DNA of 64,000 nucleotides, from positions 372,001 to 436,000 of the forward strand of contig JAWWNJ010000087.1 in assembly GCA_037176885.1 (NCBI GenBank), in the 5' to 3' direction. Made by a program: the position numbers and the translations under genes. This DNA is from Favolaschia claudopus (Eukaryota > Basidiomycota > Agaricomycetes > Agaricales > Mycenaceae). Positions 27,816 through 40,245 of the stretch are shown here, in pieces. A model generated the notes under the pieces. It did no database searches and had not been told where the DNA came from. It was given only the letters and a program-made list of their open reading frames with translations. The first letter of the stretch is position 1. The number at the start of each line of letters is the position of its first letter.

Positions 27816-30800
27816 CTAAGCGGCAGGGCGGCTTTCAAGGTTTGAAAAGCTAAACGTAATCCAGTGTGCACCAGCCACATAAGAGAAACTGTAGAGTTGT
27901 TAATGTCGATGGAGAGGAGTTGAGATATTCGACGTACTCAGAAGTATGGGCAACCAGAAGAACAAAAGCATGCGGTCGTCTAAAGGCGCGTTGAATGAGT
28001 TTGTGGACAAAACTAGAGCGAAAACATACGTTTCTTGGGTGCCCCTGCAGGGACATAGCCATAGGCATTCACCTCGAGCTCGGTTGGAGGCGGAGCGGTG
28101 CCGTAGCTTACATGACGACTCCCTGAAGCGGCATCACGCGAGGCTTCAGGGCCCGTTGTGGGTTCCGCAGTAGGAGCGTCGACCTCTTCAGCAGAAGCAG
28201 CAGGAGGAGCCGTTTCAGAAGTCTCCGCTCGCTCAGTGTACATCGGTGGCGGCGCTTCCTCCGTCTGCCGCGTCGCTCCAGCGATCGCAAACGCAAACCA
28301 CTTCTCCCATGCCTCCCAGGTACCGCGCAGCTCTTGCGCAGCGCGCACAGAAACCCCACCCAGCCCCTTCGTCTCGTCGTCGCCTTCACGCGGTTCACCG
28401 TCCGGCGTGTCTCCGCCGAGGAAAGCCGGCCGCGGCACAAAGACAGGGAAAACCATCGGCAGCTGGGGTAAAGCGCCCCAAGGTACCGCAGGCATCTCGG
28501 GTAATTGAGGGAGACCGCCCATTCCCGGCAGATTCCGTAGCTGAGGGGCAGGCAGCTGGGCGAGCGTACGTTGGATTAGCGCGAACAACGTGGCAGCCTG
28601 CTTATCGTCGTCTAATGGTGGTGGTGGCGGCGGATCCGCAACCAAGGAGGATGAGGACGACTGCGGAGTGATGGTGCGGTGAGGTGTGCGTTTCCCCGAT
28701 GCAGCGGAGCGGCGAGACCGCCTGCTAGGTACGCGTCGTTGAGGATGCGGGAGACCATTGTCAGAATCATCTTCAACATCCCCCCAATGTGCTTCGTCGT
28801 CTTCTCCATCTGCCGAATTCTCGGGAGAAGGAACATCGAAAGGCAACAAGTCCTGAGGGAACAACCCTTCACAGCCAGCAATCTCTTGGGGCGTCTTACC
28901 CAAGGCATTGACGACCTCTGGATCAGCACCCGCACGGATCAAGGCCTCTACGCAGGCTTTCGAGCCTTTGATGGCTGCAAAATGCAAAGGAGTATATCCA
29001 TTTTGGTCGCGAGCATCAAGATCTGCTCCGCGCTTAACCAAGAAACCAGCAAGGGTGCTAAAACCAAGGAAGGAGGCAAGATGCAATAGGGTCTGTCCGC
29101 TGGATGAAGCGTGCGAAAGAGCTATACTCAAGGGAACGGTGCGGAAGCTGGGATGATCCAGGGGGACCTCGACGACAGAGAGAAGCTTGATTATCCGAGC
29201 TTCAAAACTCTCGTTATCTCCAGCCTGTCCGAGAAGAAGGTTTGCGGTCATCGTTTGCATACTTGAGCTCCCGCCAGCGGTGGATTCGGTTTGCATGCTC
29301 GAGTTATCGCCAACGGTGCCAACGATTCGCATCGCTACATTTTTAGCATCCTCGATTTTGCCTGTCATCTTCAAACCAACGACTTGAAGAGCGAGCTCCA
29401 TCCTAAGGGGAATTAATATACAATTGGTGACCAGACTGGAAAGAAGACCTACAAAGCTCTGTCGGAATCATCAGAATATGTGAAGAGGGAGGAGGAAGGG
29501 GCAGTCGAATCAGCTGATCTCGGGAAGTTGTTGAACCACACTTCAACGACACCAGGCATCGGTCGAGGCGGCAAAATACACACAAGCGTATTATCACTCC
29601 ATCGCTGCGTCGCTCCCGCAACGACGTCGCCAAAGATACAATCGAGTTGAAGAGAAGGATGGAAATTGGCGCCAAGAATGGTGACCTCGGTCCCGCCGTG
29701 AGTGGGGCCAGAATTAGGAATCAGTCGATGTATGGTGGGATTAGGGAGAGTCAAGGATTGGGAGGGTTGGGAAGCATCGCCAAAAACGAACGGCATGACC
29801 TGCTGCATGATGGAAGTAGGCGATGGAGCGAAGGTAATGCATTCAGCGTCGGCACCTATGGCAGCCATCGAAACATCAGCGAAATCGGGTGGAGTGGCTG
29901 GGGCTTCGCCAGAGGAATCGGATTCGAGCGACGAAGGGAGCAGTGTTGGTCCGACAAGATTGGGGGTGGGTGATCTTGTCTCCGCATATGAGCTTGACGG
30001 TGAAGGCGCATCACCGACACTGGCTTCTCGTGAGACGCGACCTGGTTTCGCAACCTCGTACGGTTTGGTGCGCCGTTTGCCGCCAACAGCATCTTTCTTT
30101 CGTTTCGAAGGCGCACGGATTTCGGGCGTCGAGTCTGCTACGGAACCACTCCTTGACCACTCCAAGTCCATACTGGTTATCCCGGCGTTCACGTCGAGTT
30201 TCGGTACAGGTGTTTTGTGGTCGTCAGTGATCATTATTGGCCGCGAAGTCCCAGTGCCAACAATGCGGCCGTTATGGTCCATCATGACAAAATTGACCTG
30301 GAAACCGACTTTCTCTCGGTGGTGTCGGCAGTAGCATGTGATCCGGAGGGGAAGAACCACAGAACCATTTGAAAAATCCTGCACCTCTGAGCAGTTGAAT
30401 TGAATGATACTCGTCGTGTCTTCGAGTTGTTTGCCCTTCGACGCCTTGGTGACCTTTTCATCGCCGGATTCCGAGTCTGAACGAGCAGGTCGAACCCGAG
30501 AAGCCAATTTCTTTGCCACCCGTTTGGCCTATGTTTATCTATATCATTAGCCGACCATAAAAAGAATGGATAGAATCTGACCTCTCGGGTTTGGCAAACC
30601 GTGCAACTATGAACCCGGCTGTGCGGAACAGACGCACATGTCACTGTCGCTGAGAGGTGCAGAATATCTTGGGGATCTGGGTCTAATCTCCCACGTTAGG
30701 AAGAGTTGGGGGAAGCGGTGATCAAACATACCAATTTTCCCTTGTTTGCGCGTTCTTCGCTTGGTCGCGGTGCCTGACGGTAATTGCAGCCATTTCCAGG

Positions 30801-31534
30801 AGCCAACGCGATCATATTTGTTGGGGTCGGAGGAGGAACTCGAGTCAGCCAAGTCGACGGTGAGCCGAACCTGAGTTTCGACGCGAGACTTTGTACCGCC
30901 TGGAGGTAAACTGGGAAACATGATGGAAAGGCTAGCCGGGGAATTAGCATCACTATCTAGAATTTGGGGGGAACGTCATACTTGTAACACGACTCTTTCG
31001 GTGGATGAACAACCCTAAGATGGGTCGAGGGGTCCAATCTGCGAGTGACAGAGGCAGGAGGCGGAACAGGTTGAATAGCAGACCCTCTGTCGCTTCGGTT
31101 GACGGCGGGAAAGGTGCTCAAATGGAAGGACGAGGGATTGACTGGAACGAATGAGGATTGAGCAGTAGCAGCAAGGTCGGCCTTTGATGGAGGCTCTGGG
31201 GAGTTGAAAAGAGGGGAAGGGGAGCTTTCGCGGATGTGAGGAAGTAATTAGCAGGTATGAAAAAATTGACCTACTCATCGTACGCGTTCCGCTGTATCAA
31301 ATCGTCCAGGTGAAGAATCTGCTCCTCGTCCTCGCACTTTGCGGAGTTGAGATGCAGGGGAGTGTCCCGCGCCCACGCCGGGGTCGACAAGAGGCTGTCG
31401 GGATCTGAAGGGTACCAGACGCCCATGTCGAAGTCTCTTTGAATGAGTATTGGATCGTCCAAGTCTGCAGGGTCGGGAGTACGCGGTGAAGAGGAACGAG
31501 AGTCATTGGTGGTGGTGGTTGAGGAAGAAGACAT
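27816..31534 (-). CDS. Spt23/Mga2-like IPT/ankyrin membrane-tethered transcription regulator
   Basis: ATG 31534 (MSSSSTTTTNDSRSSSPRTP), then an acidic segment with DLDDPILIQRDFDMGVWYP. The conserved DNA-binding-like region reads SRVETQVRLTVDLADSSSSS, VGSWKWLQLPSGTATKR, CASVPHSRVHSCTVCQTRE, SIIQFNCSEVQDFSNGSVVL and RPIMITDDHK. An IPT/TIG domain follows (RLIPNSGPTHGGTEVTILGA), then ankyrin repeats (NGYTPLHFAAIKGSKACVEA, ALGKTPQEIAG), a Pro/Glu-rich region, and a single C-terminal hydrophobic segment MLLFFWLPILLSFSYVAGAH. This order is that of yeast Spt23/Mga2, ER-anchored activators of the OLE1 desaturase released by ubiquitin-dependent processing. That the fungus uses it the same way is inference. 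Last two exons are short; stop TAG at 27816. Confidence 0.87.
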
Positions 31535-31793
31535 GGGGAAGGAATGGCTGCCCCAGAGCTTGTACAATGCTCGCAGTTGATGGCGGGGTTACCGGTGTAA
31601 CGTGTTTGCTCTTGCTTTCTTGAGCCTTCTTGCTTGGACCTCTCCAATTTTCTCGGACTCCCGTTCCCTGGCTTTCTAGCACTTTGCTCAGAGAATTGAC
31701 AATAATGACCCCTTCTGATCTGGAACACTCAAAATTGGCAGATCTTTTTCGTCGTGATCCTTGTCTCCATCGACTTCGGACTCGCTTCAACCA
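31535..31793. promoter_or_regulatory. Divergent promoter, Spt23/Mga2-like gene and DUF6535 gene
   Basis: 259 bases between opposing start codons. No clear TATA box on either strand; several ATGs with short frames occur upstream of 31794 and could act as upstream ORFs or alternative starts. Confidence 0.4.
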
Positions 31794-34706
31794 ATGCCAG
31801 ACGTTCAGCTCTCCTTCAAGAGTCCCGTAACATCCCGAGCAGCAACTCCCGTCGGCGGACGTTTCAAACCCCGTTTTGCATATCAAGATAGCTTGGAACC
31901 TTCTGCTTCTCGATCGCAGTCCAGAGCAAGGCCGGGAAGGAGAGTGGAACTTCCTTTGGCCGACTCTGTTCATCGACAAGGGTCAACCAATGTCAGTCTG
32001 ACATTGTTTGGTGAACTGGATCAAAATTTCATTCGATTTCGGCGCGCAGGGACCAGACGGTGCTAAAATCTTTATACACGGACCCTCCCAAGTCAAATAC
32101 GAAAAGGACCCGTTCAAAGACGACGGAAGCGGCGACGAGACTTCTGAAAATGCCCGCGTATGGCATATATATAACGATGAGGCAAACAAGGCAGATGCCC
32201 TCATGGCCGATGGTTGGTCTCGTAGTATTGACGTCTTACTTGGTAGGTCAAACTTCCAATTCTCGACAACTACTAGTCCACTGAATACTCCGCGAAGTCT
32301 TCGTGAGTTGAAGAATTGTGTTATGTCACAAAACCTCTCAACATCTCTAGACCGGCCTCTTCTCGGCAGTTCTAACCACCTTCATAATCCAGTCATATCA
32401 GTCCCTGCTTCCTGTAGCCGCAGACACTACCAACGTCCTCCTTGTCAAGCTCATCGCAATTCAATCCAACGAAACAGACCTGCCGTCAATACCAAATGAG
32501 CGCCAACCAACCAATTCACAACTTCGTTGGGTCAATGGACTCTGGTTCTGTGCTCTAGCTTGCAGCCTTTCTACTGCCCTCATATCCATGCTTGCGAAAC
32601 AATGGCTCCAGGCATTTCTACCTCATGTCTCTGGGTCGCCACGACACCGAGCTCGTCAGCGGCAGGCGCGATTCATGCATCTGGAAGCTTGGCGCGTCCC
32701 AGAAATAATCAATGCCCTTCCAATCCTGCTACACGCCGCTCTGCTATTGTTTTTCGCTGGTCTTGTACTCTCTTTGTGGGCCGTCGATCTCGCAGTCTCT
32801 CTGGCAACTTGGATCATCGTGCTTCTAGCCTACACGTTCTACTTCGCATCCATGGCTATCCCACTATTCTATCCGGAATGTCCCTACCAGCACCCTGTCA
32901 CAGATTGGCTGCGTATATGGTGGCTGCAAAATTCCACCCCTTCCCCTGCGCCCAGCTTCACGTATATACGCCGCCGAGATTTCGAAGAAGAACTACCTAA
33001 AACAATTTACGATGCCAGGTTACATCCCACCCTCTATCTTACCTTCCCGCTCATAAGCATATCATATTCAGAGCATCCGTCGCAACGTTCGAAGATGCAA
33101 TCGATGCCACAGCTCTTGTTTGGCTGTTCAACAAGTCAAACGATCGCGAGGTTGTTTCGTCAGCCTTACAAGCCATCGCAGGTCTACCCCGCGATTTCTC
33201 TGCCCTTGGAATCCTTCGAGATGCTGGCGCGTTAGCACTCATCGAGCACGGCTTCAAAACGTGTTTCCACAAAGATGCTGCCATGGATCTCCAATGGCAC
33301 TTGGTCGATCCAGAGAGCGCCGAGCTGTATTGCCGGGCCTGGATGAAGCTGACGCGCGGCACAGCTGAGCAATGGCCATTCGATATCGTGGAACCACTGT
33401 GGATGCTCCAGGACTTGAATTCCCATCCGGATACCGCCGCCATTGCTTCCTGTGCGGTCGCCCTATCCTCATTCGATTCGCATCTATCACAATGGGAGCT
33501 GTTAGCATATCTTGCTCGCTGCGTCGGGGGCGAGATACAACTCTCTGAGGCGACGCAGTGTTGTATTCTGGACAGCATCTGCGAATGTTTTGTACGGTGG
33601 GAGATGCCTGTCGCTGTCATCGAAGACACAGCCATTCGAGCGGTCCCTATTCTGTTGCGCATGCTTCCTCTCACAGAAGATCTCCCCAATTCCAAAGTTC
33701 GCAGTGCAGCGACTTTGGTGCTTTACATTGTAACCTGTGGAGCTGTAGATCTAGGGTTGTATATGAGCGAAGAACAACGTCGTAAAGGCTATTGCGAATT
33801 GATGGTCGAAGCCCTCTCTGCGATTGTTGCCACTCCCGCTCGCTTCGGAGTTCAGGATGCCTTAGTCGACATTGTTAGCAGGGAGCTGGCTTTATTGGCA
33901 TCACCAATAGTAGCGCATTCCGAGCGTTTTCCGCAACGATTGCGAACAGTTGCCAGATCCAGCCTGGCAGTTCTCTATGCTGACGGTCGCATCGCTCAAG
34001 GGACTGGTTCGTACTCTTTCTCCATCTCGTCTTTTGCTTGTTTTGACACTATTCCATCTCAGTTCCCGATGGTATACTGGCTGACGTTCTCCATCTACTC
34101 TTCCCTCCGGCATATCTTACGCATTCGCAACAAACCGTCTTCGTAACAACACTCGTGGAAACTCTCGACACGACCTCCCACCCTGATATCACAAACTGGG
34201 CAGTTCGACTGCTGGAAGTCCTCCTATCGCGATGTCCATTGACCGTATCGCAAGCGTTCGTTGACAGCAACGGAATCAACGCCGTGGTCAGAGCAGCAAG
34301 AGCGGGAGATGTAGACAGCCGAAGGCTGCAAATCGACAGTCTACGCACCATGTGTGCGTTTATTGCCAGTGTAACGAAGGAATACAAAGTTGCGCAAGCT
34401 GCGATTCTTCCCCAAATCGACGCACTATTCATGTCAGATTTCTTTGACACATTGTGTAGCGTCGTGGCGTCGCGACGGTGGTGGTTGTTCGAAGTGAGTG
34501 GGCATTGGCTTCCTGCTATTGTAGAATTGTGCTATATTCGTCCGGATTCCAAAGTCTGGCACAATGTTTTCAAGGTGTTCAAAGAGTTTGCGGAGAGGAA
34601 TGATGGGGAAGAGGGATATTCGGAAACACTGTCTCAGCTGGAGGCTATTCGGGAGGTGTCCAGCATGAGCGATAGCGATACAATACCTGTATGTGTCGAT
34701 GAATGA
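31794..34706 (+). CDS. DUF6535-domain membrane protein with helical-repeat tail
   Basis: Agaricomycete-specific family of unknown function. A disordered start (MPDVQLSFKSPVTSRAATPV) is followed by the DUF6535 signature VWHIYNDEANKADALMADGW with SRSIDVLL, then GLFSAVLTTFIIQSYQSLLP, LRWVNGLWFCALACSLSTAL, MLAKQWLQAFLPH, LPILLHAALLLFFAGLVLSL and DLAVSLATWIIVLLAYTFYF, making four membrane segments. From about 33080 a roughly 500-residue ARM-like helical region follows (ALVWLFNKSNDREVVSSALQ, LLRMLPLTEDLPNSKVRSAA), with an intron near 34005-34063. The joints near 31965-32050 and 32240-32346 do not keep frame with ordinary GT-AG sites, so the 5' structure is provisional or carries an indel. Confidence 0.8.
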
Positions 34707-34940
34707 CCGAATCTCTGTTCAACACCACATTTTCCTTCGAGAAACACATTGAAGCGCACACCCGTTCAGGCCTTCAGGTTCAGCGCGTCTGGCATCCCCT
34801 TTGCCACGGACGCCCAACCATGGAAGTTGATACAGACTCGGAGGATTCGGAGTGATTGGTCGAAATTGAGATTAGATTATTCCTATTTTACACATTTTAC
34901 AGTGATCCCAGTGAGACTACGGGTAATATCAGGAGCAGAA

Positions 34941-35865
34941 CTAGTAGGTTAAATTAAGGCGTTTGTTGTCAAATTCGTCCGTTGCCAGTGCCGTGACGAC
35001 AAAGTGTGCGGCGTCCTTCCGCGAAATTGTATATCCGCCAAGTTCCTTCTCACTAACACGATAACCCTTCTTCCCAGTCCCTTGGACCTTGTCACCAATG
35101 CACTCGCCGTCTGTTAAGAATCCGGCGCGAACGATGATGGCGCGTCGGAGACTCCCTCTGGCAGGCAGCCCCTTCTTCCAGCCTTCGCCCATGATAGCAC
35201 CTGGGACCTTCCCGTGCACCTTCTCATCCCAAGTCCAACCAGCACAGTGTGCGATGGCGTACTCCATGCCCATCTTGTCCCGGTGAGGATTGATGAGCAG
35301 GGCGCCGTAGAGAGGCTTGAACAAGGCGGGCAATGCCTTGTGCGCAGCGGGTCCGAGTCCAGTGGACGAGAGCACCACGATCTTCGGTTGGGATGTGTTT
35401 GCGTATGTAGGCATCGTGCGGAGGACGTTCAGGATGCATTGGGTGCACAGGTTGGCCGGCGTTTGCACGAAGCCTTTGGTCAAGGAGAAGCTGGGAAAGG
35501 TGCCTGATAATCATGTTTAATTTTGGATGAAGAGGTCAGCCTTTGATCGACGTACCAATTGTAAATATGACCGCGTCGACAACGCCAGCTTGGTCCCAGG
35601 CACGCTGGGTATCTGCTTCGATAGTGGCATCACCCTTCAGCAGTCTTGCGTGCCCGGATTTGACGTATTTCTGAATGGCAGCGTCCTCATCGAAGGCAGA
35701 GGGCGACCGGAGAAGTAATGTCACAGTTGCGCCTTGTTCTGCGGCGAAACAGTTAAAAAGATGCGATAAGGGTGAAGCGAGGGAGCACAAACCAAGAAGA
35801 CGCAGAGTGGATAAGTAGCCGATGTTGCGGGAGGCGCCAAACGCCAGGACATTCAACGAGGACAT
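34941..35865 (-). CDS. NAD(P)-binding atypical SDR (Rossmann-fold) protein
   Basis: Start MSSLNVLAFGASRNIGYLST holds the dinucleotide-binding G-A-S-R-N-I-G turn. Next come an intron, then QGATVTLLLRSPSAFDEDAA (second strand), LLKGDATIEADTQRAWDQAG with VVDAVIFTIG, another intron, then PKIVVLSSTGLGPAAHKALP (active-site region without a clear YxxxK), CAGWTWDEKVHGK, LRRAIIVRAGFLTDGEC and SRKDAAHFVVTALATDEFDN. This is the layout of NmrA-like/atypical SDRs that act as redox sensors or reductases. Substrate unknown. Complete, three exons, ending RLNLTY. Confidence 0.8.
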
Positions 35866-36351
35866 AGTAGGGGATATGAGGCTGAGTTGAGAGGGTGACT
35901 GGAGGAAAGTGCTAGACGATGGGTATATCGAGCGCAGGACATGCGCCTTTTATACTAGCCCCGCCAGTGCAGTCGGCTGCCGCGCGAGCGCAGCCATTGC
36001 TTCACGGCGGCATAGGACAAGTGAAAATTACTAAAAGAGGAAGCTTGGACGAGTTTCGCCATGTTTGGGCAGCCGCCACGTAATTTTGTACATGTCATCG
36101 GCTGCCGGGCTGACTAGGGCTGACTGCCATGCATCTTCGCCAGAACCGCTCAAGCAGTGAAAAAATCAAGGCGATGGGCTTTCAGGTCTCAAAGCTATGA
36201 CCGCAATCTGCTGTTGTGCAATATATATTTATCGTTGAATCGAAATCTGCTCAAGTCCGGAAACTTGGTCAAATCTCGAAGTCCAGCAATAACCCCCAAA
36301 AGAATAACCTATACAGTACAGTAGTACAACAAACAGGATAACAAACCTCAT
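35866..36351. other. Intergenic region
   Basis: About 490 bases between an upstream-facing SDR start and the 3' end of the fucosyltransferase-like gene. It includes a TATA-like TTTTATAC at 35949-35956, appropriate for the SDR gene on neither strand in particular. No other element recognised. Confidence 0.35.
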
Positions 36352-38130
36352 TCAGTGAGCATCGGCATGAGGCTTACCCCACTTCACCATCTCCGTAACG
36401 CCACCTCGCGAGGAGACCCGTCTCCTCGCAAGAATAGAGCCAGTCGAAGAATCCGTACCTACGAAGCCATACGCAGCGCCGTGAATGGCCGCGTCTATGA
36501 ACATCGGGTACCTGGAAATTAGATTGTATTTAATAGACAGGCCAAGACGCAGCCAACGAAATACACACCAAGACCCATGCACCGCGAGCGTCTCGGTATG
36601 ATTGGGCCGTAGCCACCCGACTTTATGTACGGGTTCCCACCACGCCTCGTCCACCTCGTCGCTCGTCACAATCACCCGATCAACTGCGACGCCGGTATCC
36701 TCTAGAATTTCGGCTCGGACTTCCTTGACGCGCCGAACGTACGCGGAGAAGGGGGCAAGGCATTCGCTCGGCGAGACGCCTGCGAGTTTGCACCGCTTCG
36801 CAAAGTCGCCGCGTCGAATGTGCACCGCGATGTACTGAAACAAAAGTGATATGAGCGCGGGCGACGACGACCTGGGTTTGGTTGGATGGGGCTTACAGGC
36901 GGGATGTGCGCGCTCGAAGCGAGACCGAGAGTCTGCCGCGTTGACTGGGCGGCCACTTCCTGGACAGCGGGAGTCAGATGCATGTGGCGCCCTACAGCCT
37001 GCCACGCAGGGGAGATGTCCTGTCGCACTTCGAGCAGACGAAGACTGAAATCAAAAGATAGATGGTTGGAGCAGAACAGCTGGTCATCCGGGGCTTGAAT
37101 CTTCTGATGCAGGGGGGATGGGGAAGGCGTGGCGAGTGCTCGCATAGTGGTGACGCGCTTGCTGAAAGAAATCAGTGAGGCGAGCGGCCACAAGTACATG
37201 CTGCGGTCTTTTTGATCCATTTCAAGGGAGTCGCGGACCCAGGGAGGTATGGATGTATACGAAATGTCTGCAGACAAAGATGAGATCACGAATGCGCGGA
37301 GGGAATAATGCATACCAAGGTTTAGATCGACGGGGGGCTGGAGAAAGTAGCTGTCAGTCTCCCACGACTTGTCGTGGAGGTCCCAGCATCCCATTGTTTC
37401 TACCGCTTTACTTTCGGGATCCTGAAAGGTCATATCTCAGTGAATGCGGCACAACATAGGTAGAGCGAATGCTAACCTTGACATCGCGCCATTCCAAGAT
37501 CGGGGTCTTCAACTCTTTACGAAGACGTACAAGATCGAAGACGTCGCTGAAATCTAGCGCCGAAACATTTCCTTTGAGATAGATGGGTCGGAACCGTGGA
37601 AGAATCGGGACGCGTTCTGTGAGTCGAGCCAAGTACAACAGATTCATCTAAAATCGCAATGAGGATGGAACGACGAGTCGAAAAGCAGGACATACATATT
37701 GTATTACTTGGTTGGCTGCGCGAGGAATCAGCCGCGTTGCGTGACGATGTAAACAGCACTTACGCCATCCGTTCACTGGCCAGGACGTGATGTACTTGAC
37801 ATCTTTGTGGAGATTGTCTAAATGGGTGGAGTTGGTACTTGTTCGTAAATCATTTGTCGAGTACAGACCTCGGAATAATGTTGTCGCATTCTTGTAGACC
37901 AGTAAGGGACTGTCTTTTGGCTTGGGTTCTGGGCTGGAAACAGCAACCGTTACTGGTTCTGGCCCGGAAGCCTCGACAACCACGGCAGCACAGGAGGAAT
38001 GCGAGAGCGAGGTAGTTTCCCAAAAGCGGGTCTGCAAAATAAAGACGCAAACGACAGCTTGAACGGCTGCGAGAGCAATGAGCCAATGCTTTGATTGAAG
38101 TGGGCCAGGAAGTTTGGTCGTCGCCGACAT
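36352..38130 (-). CDS. O-fucosyltransferase-like type II membrane glycosyltransferase
   Basis: ATG 38130 begins MSATTKLPGPLQSKHWLIAL; residues about 15-35 (IALAAVQAVVCVFILQTRFW) are a signal anchor, so the catalytic part is expected in the Golgi/ER lumen. Conserved pieces: VKYITSWPVNGW, ANQVIQYMNLLYLARLTERV, PILPRFRPIYL, the ARG-DEF-like YIAVHIRRGDF (the peptide-O-fucosyltransferase donor-site H-x-R-R-G-D motif), VIVTSDEVDEAWWEPV and a late FIDAAIHGAAYGFVGTDSST with SILARRRV. About nine exons. In the family the donor is GDP-fucose; acceptor unknown here. Complete, ending KWGKPHADAH. Confidence 0.82.
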
Positions 38131-38770
38131 TGTGGTGAAGAGAAGACAAGAACGGACCCCTGATATTGGTTGGGAGTTCCTGGCATGGCGATCCGTATTG
38201 CAGACAGTAAGGGGCACGCACATAAGCATAAAGTTGCAGCGGTTTTGTGGAGAAAAGGACATTCAGTTCAATAGCTCGGACAACCACCAGCTATTAGTAT
38301 GTGTTGCCATAGTTAGGGGACATCCAAAGACGCAAAATCGCAGCATCCAGTGCAAATCCGAGAAGCTCCTTGCACCTAGACCGTTCGTGAAGAGCCCAAC
38401 ACAGTTCAGAAACATAGTACATGTACAACAGATAATATAATCCGATCCCACAGAGGGGTATTCAAAAAAACTTCGGCCAGTGGGATACCAAAGACGAAGA
38501 CGGCGGGAAGGGGCGGGCACCGAGGAAAGCGCGACTCCGGCGAGACTCGATACAATTACTTGGGGGAAGCGATTTTGAAGCGATATCAGTTTATCCAGAG
38601 CACCTCCCAAGGGAATCTAGAATGCATAGCATAGTAGTAGATAATGGGCGTTGGCGAGTTGGATGCGGCAGCAGACAAGCAGGAGAGGGTGCCAAGAGGG
38701 TGTTTGCATTTGTTGAAGACGCGGACCTTACTCTCCTTCTCCTCACCACCAACACCACAGCACACTCACC
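38131..38770. promoter_or_regulatory. Divergent promoter region, O-FucT-like gene and CSN7
   Basis: 640 bases between opposing start codons. A CT/CA-rich leader (TTCTCCTCACCACCAACACC) lies just before the CSN7 ATG. No TATA box is evident, and no coding frame with support. Confidence 0.4.
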
Positions 38771-39954
38771 ATGGACTTGGGTTCTAACTTCGCTGCAAAA
38801 TTGGAGCCCTTCCTGCTCATGGCAAAGTCAATCAAGGGCGCCGCCGCAGCAAAACTAATCTCCGATGCCACTAGCGCACCTGGCGTCTTTGTCTTCTCAG
38901 AACTCCTTGAGCTGCCCAACATCCAGGAGGTGGGAAGACGACACAATCTTGAGGGCGAATTGCACGCTCATTATCATTCCAGTTGAGCAAGAACGAGACG
39001 CACGCGAAATCCTACGCGCTTCTTGAACTGTTCGCGTACCGCACATATGAAGATTATATGCGTCGGTCTTGTTCAAATACCACAAATCGCCCGCTGATAG
39101 CACATGCAGAAAACAAAGACGCATATCCGCCGCTCAACGCTGCACAGACTACGAAACTGAAGCATCTCTCCATCGTTTCCTTCGCCTCCCAACGCCGCGT
39201 CCGTTTTTGTCGTTTCCGCGAATCTGAGTGCTCATCCGTCATCACAGATCCTCCCTTACGCAGACCTCCTCCGTGCCCTCGACATGCCCACCGTGCGCGA
39301 GCTCGAGGATCTCATAATCGACGCTATCTACCTCGATGTCCTCCGTGGCCGTCTCGACCAAAAGCAGGCTCAGCTCGAGGTCGAATACACCATGGGTCGT
39401 GACCTGGCTCCCGGCGCGGTAGACGCCGTCCTCGCTGCACTTCAAAACTGGTTCGCTCTATACTTCACGTCTTGCTACCACATCTGATCAAACGCTTCAC
39501 AGGGCATCCACTACCGCGTCCGTCCTATCGACTCTCGACGCCAAGCTTGCCGCAGTAGCCGCTCGCTCTGCAGAACACAAAGACTTCATGGCCACGCACG
39601 ACACGGCCCTACAAACCGCGCTGGCTGCTGCCGCGAAGGACAAGAGCAGCATGCGTGGTACACGGGGGCTCGGAATGGGCGGTATGTGATGCAAGATGTA
39701 TCCTCGCTACATGACTCACTCAGGGTACAAGGTATGGGCTACGGCGGAAACGTGATGCACGGCGGGGACCCGATGGATGTCGACGAACCGGGAGGCATGG
39801 AGCGTATGAGCATGATGAGGGGTGATCAGGAGAATATCAAAGGGAAGGGGAGAAAGTACGTCTTCTATTTTCGCACATTTCGTCCGCCAATCACTGTCCA
39901 CTTAGGCCTGCTCCCGACTCAGGGAAGCCGCAACGGAAGCGCAATAGGTTTTAG
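38771..39954 (+). CDS. CSN7: COP9 signalosome subunit 7
   Basis: Subunit of the complex that removes Nedd8 from cullins and so controls SCF-type ligases. Start [20 protein letters not shown], then [93 protein letters not shown] and [20 protein letters not shown], which together are the PCI domain (winged-helix half best conserved). A C-terminal coiled region with [20 protein letters not shown] and a basic end KPQRKRNRF follow. Seven or so exons; the last begins at about 39906 and stops at TAG 39952-39954. Complete. Confidence 0.9.
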
Positions 39955-40245
39955 TGCTGTCGACTCCATCTCTTTTCACTGCCCTTTGCATTGTGTACCA
40001 ATAGAAATCAAGTCAACGCTACTTTCCTCGCTTTCCAACTCTTTGATTTGAAGCAGCCTTCGATTGTCTCATCCGGAAGAGCTCTTGCCACCGTTGGACG
40101 GGTCGCGTCGCGTCTCGCTTGCGTGTACATATGATACAACGGTCATTCCTCGAATTTTCCTCCATTGTTCATAGCACATGTTCTTCGACTCTTGTCGGAA
40201 AATAGTGCACAAGTTGTTTCGATGTATTTTACTATGCTTTGGGAA

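Noticed and set aside
29702..30334. 210-codon plus-strand frame
   Set aside because: Antisense to the IPT-region exon of the Spt23/Mga2-like gene.
33051..33695. 214-codon minus-strand frame
   Set aside because: Antisense to the helical-repeat region of the DUF6535 gene.
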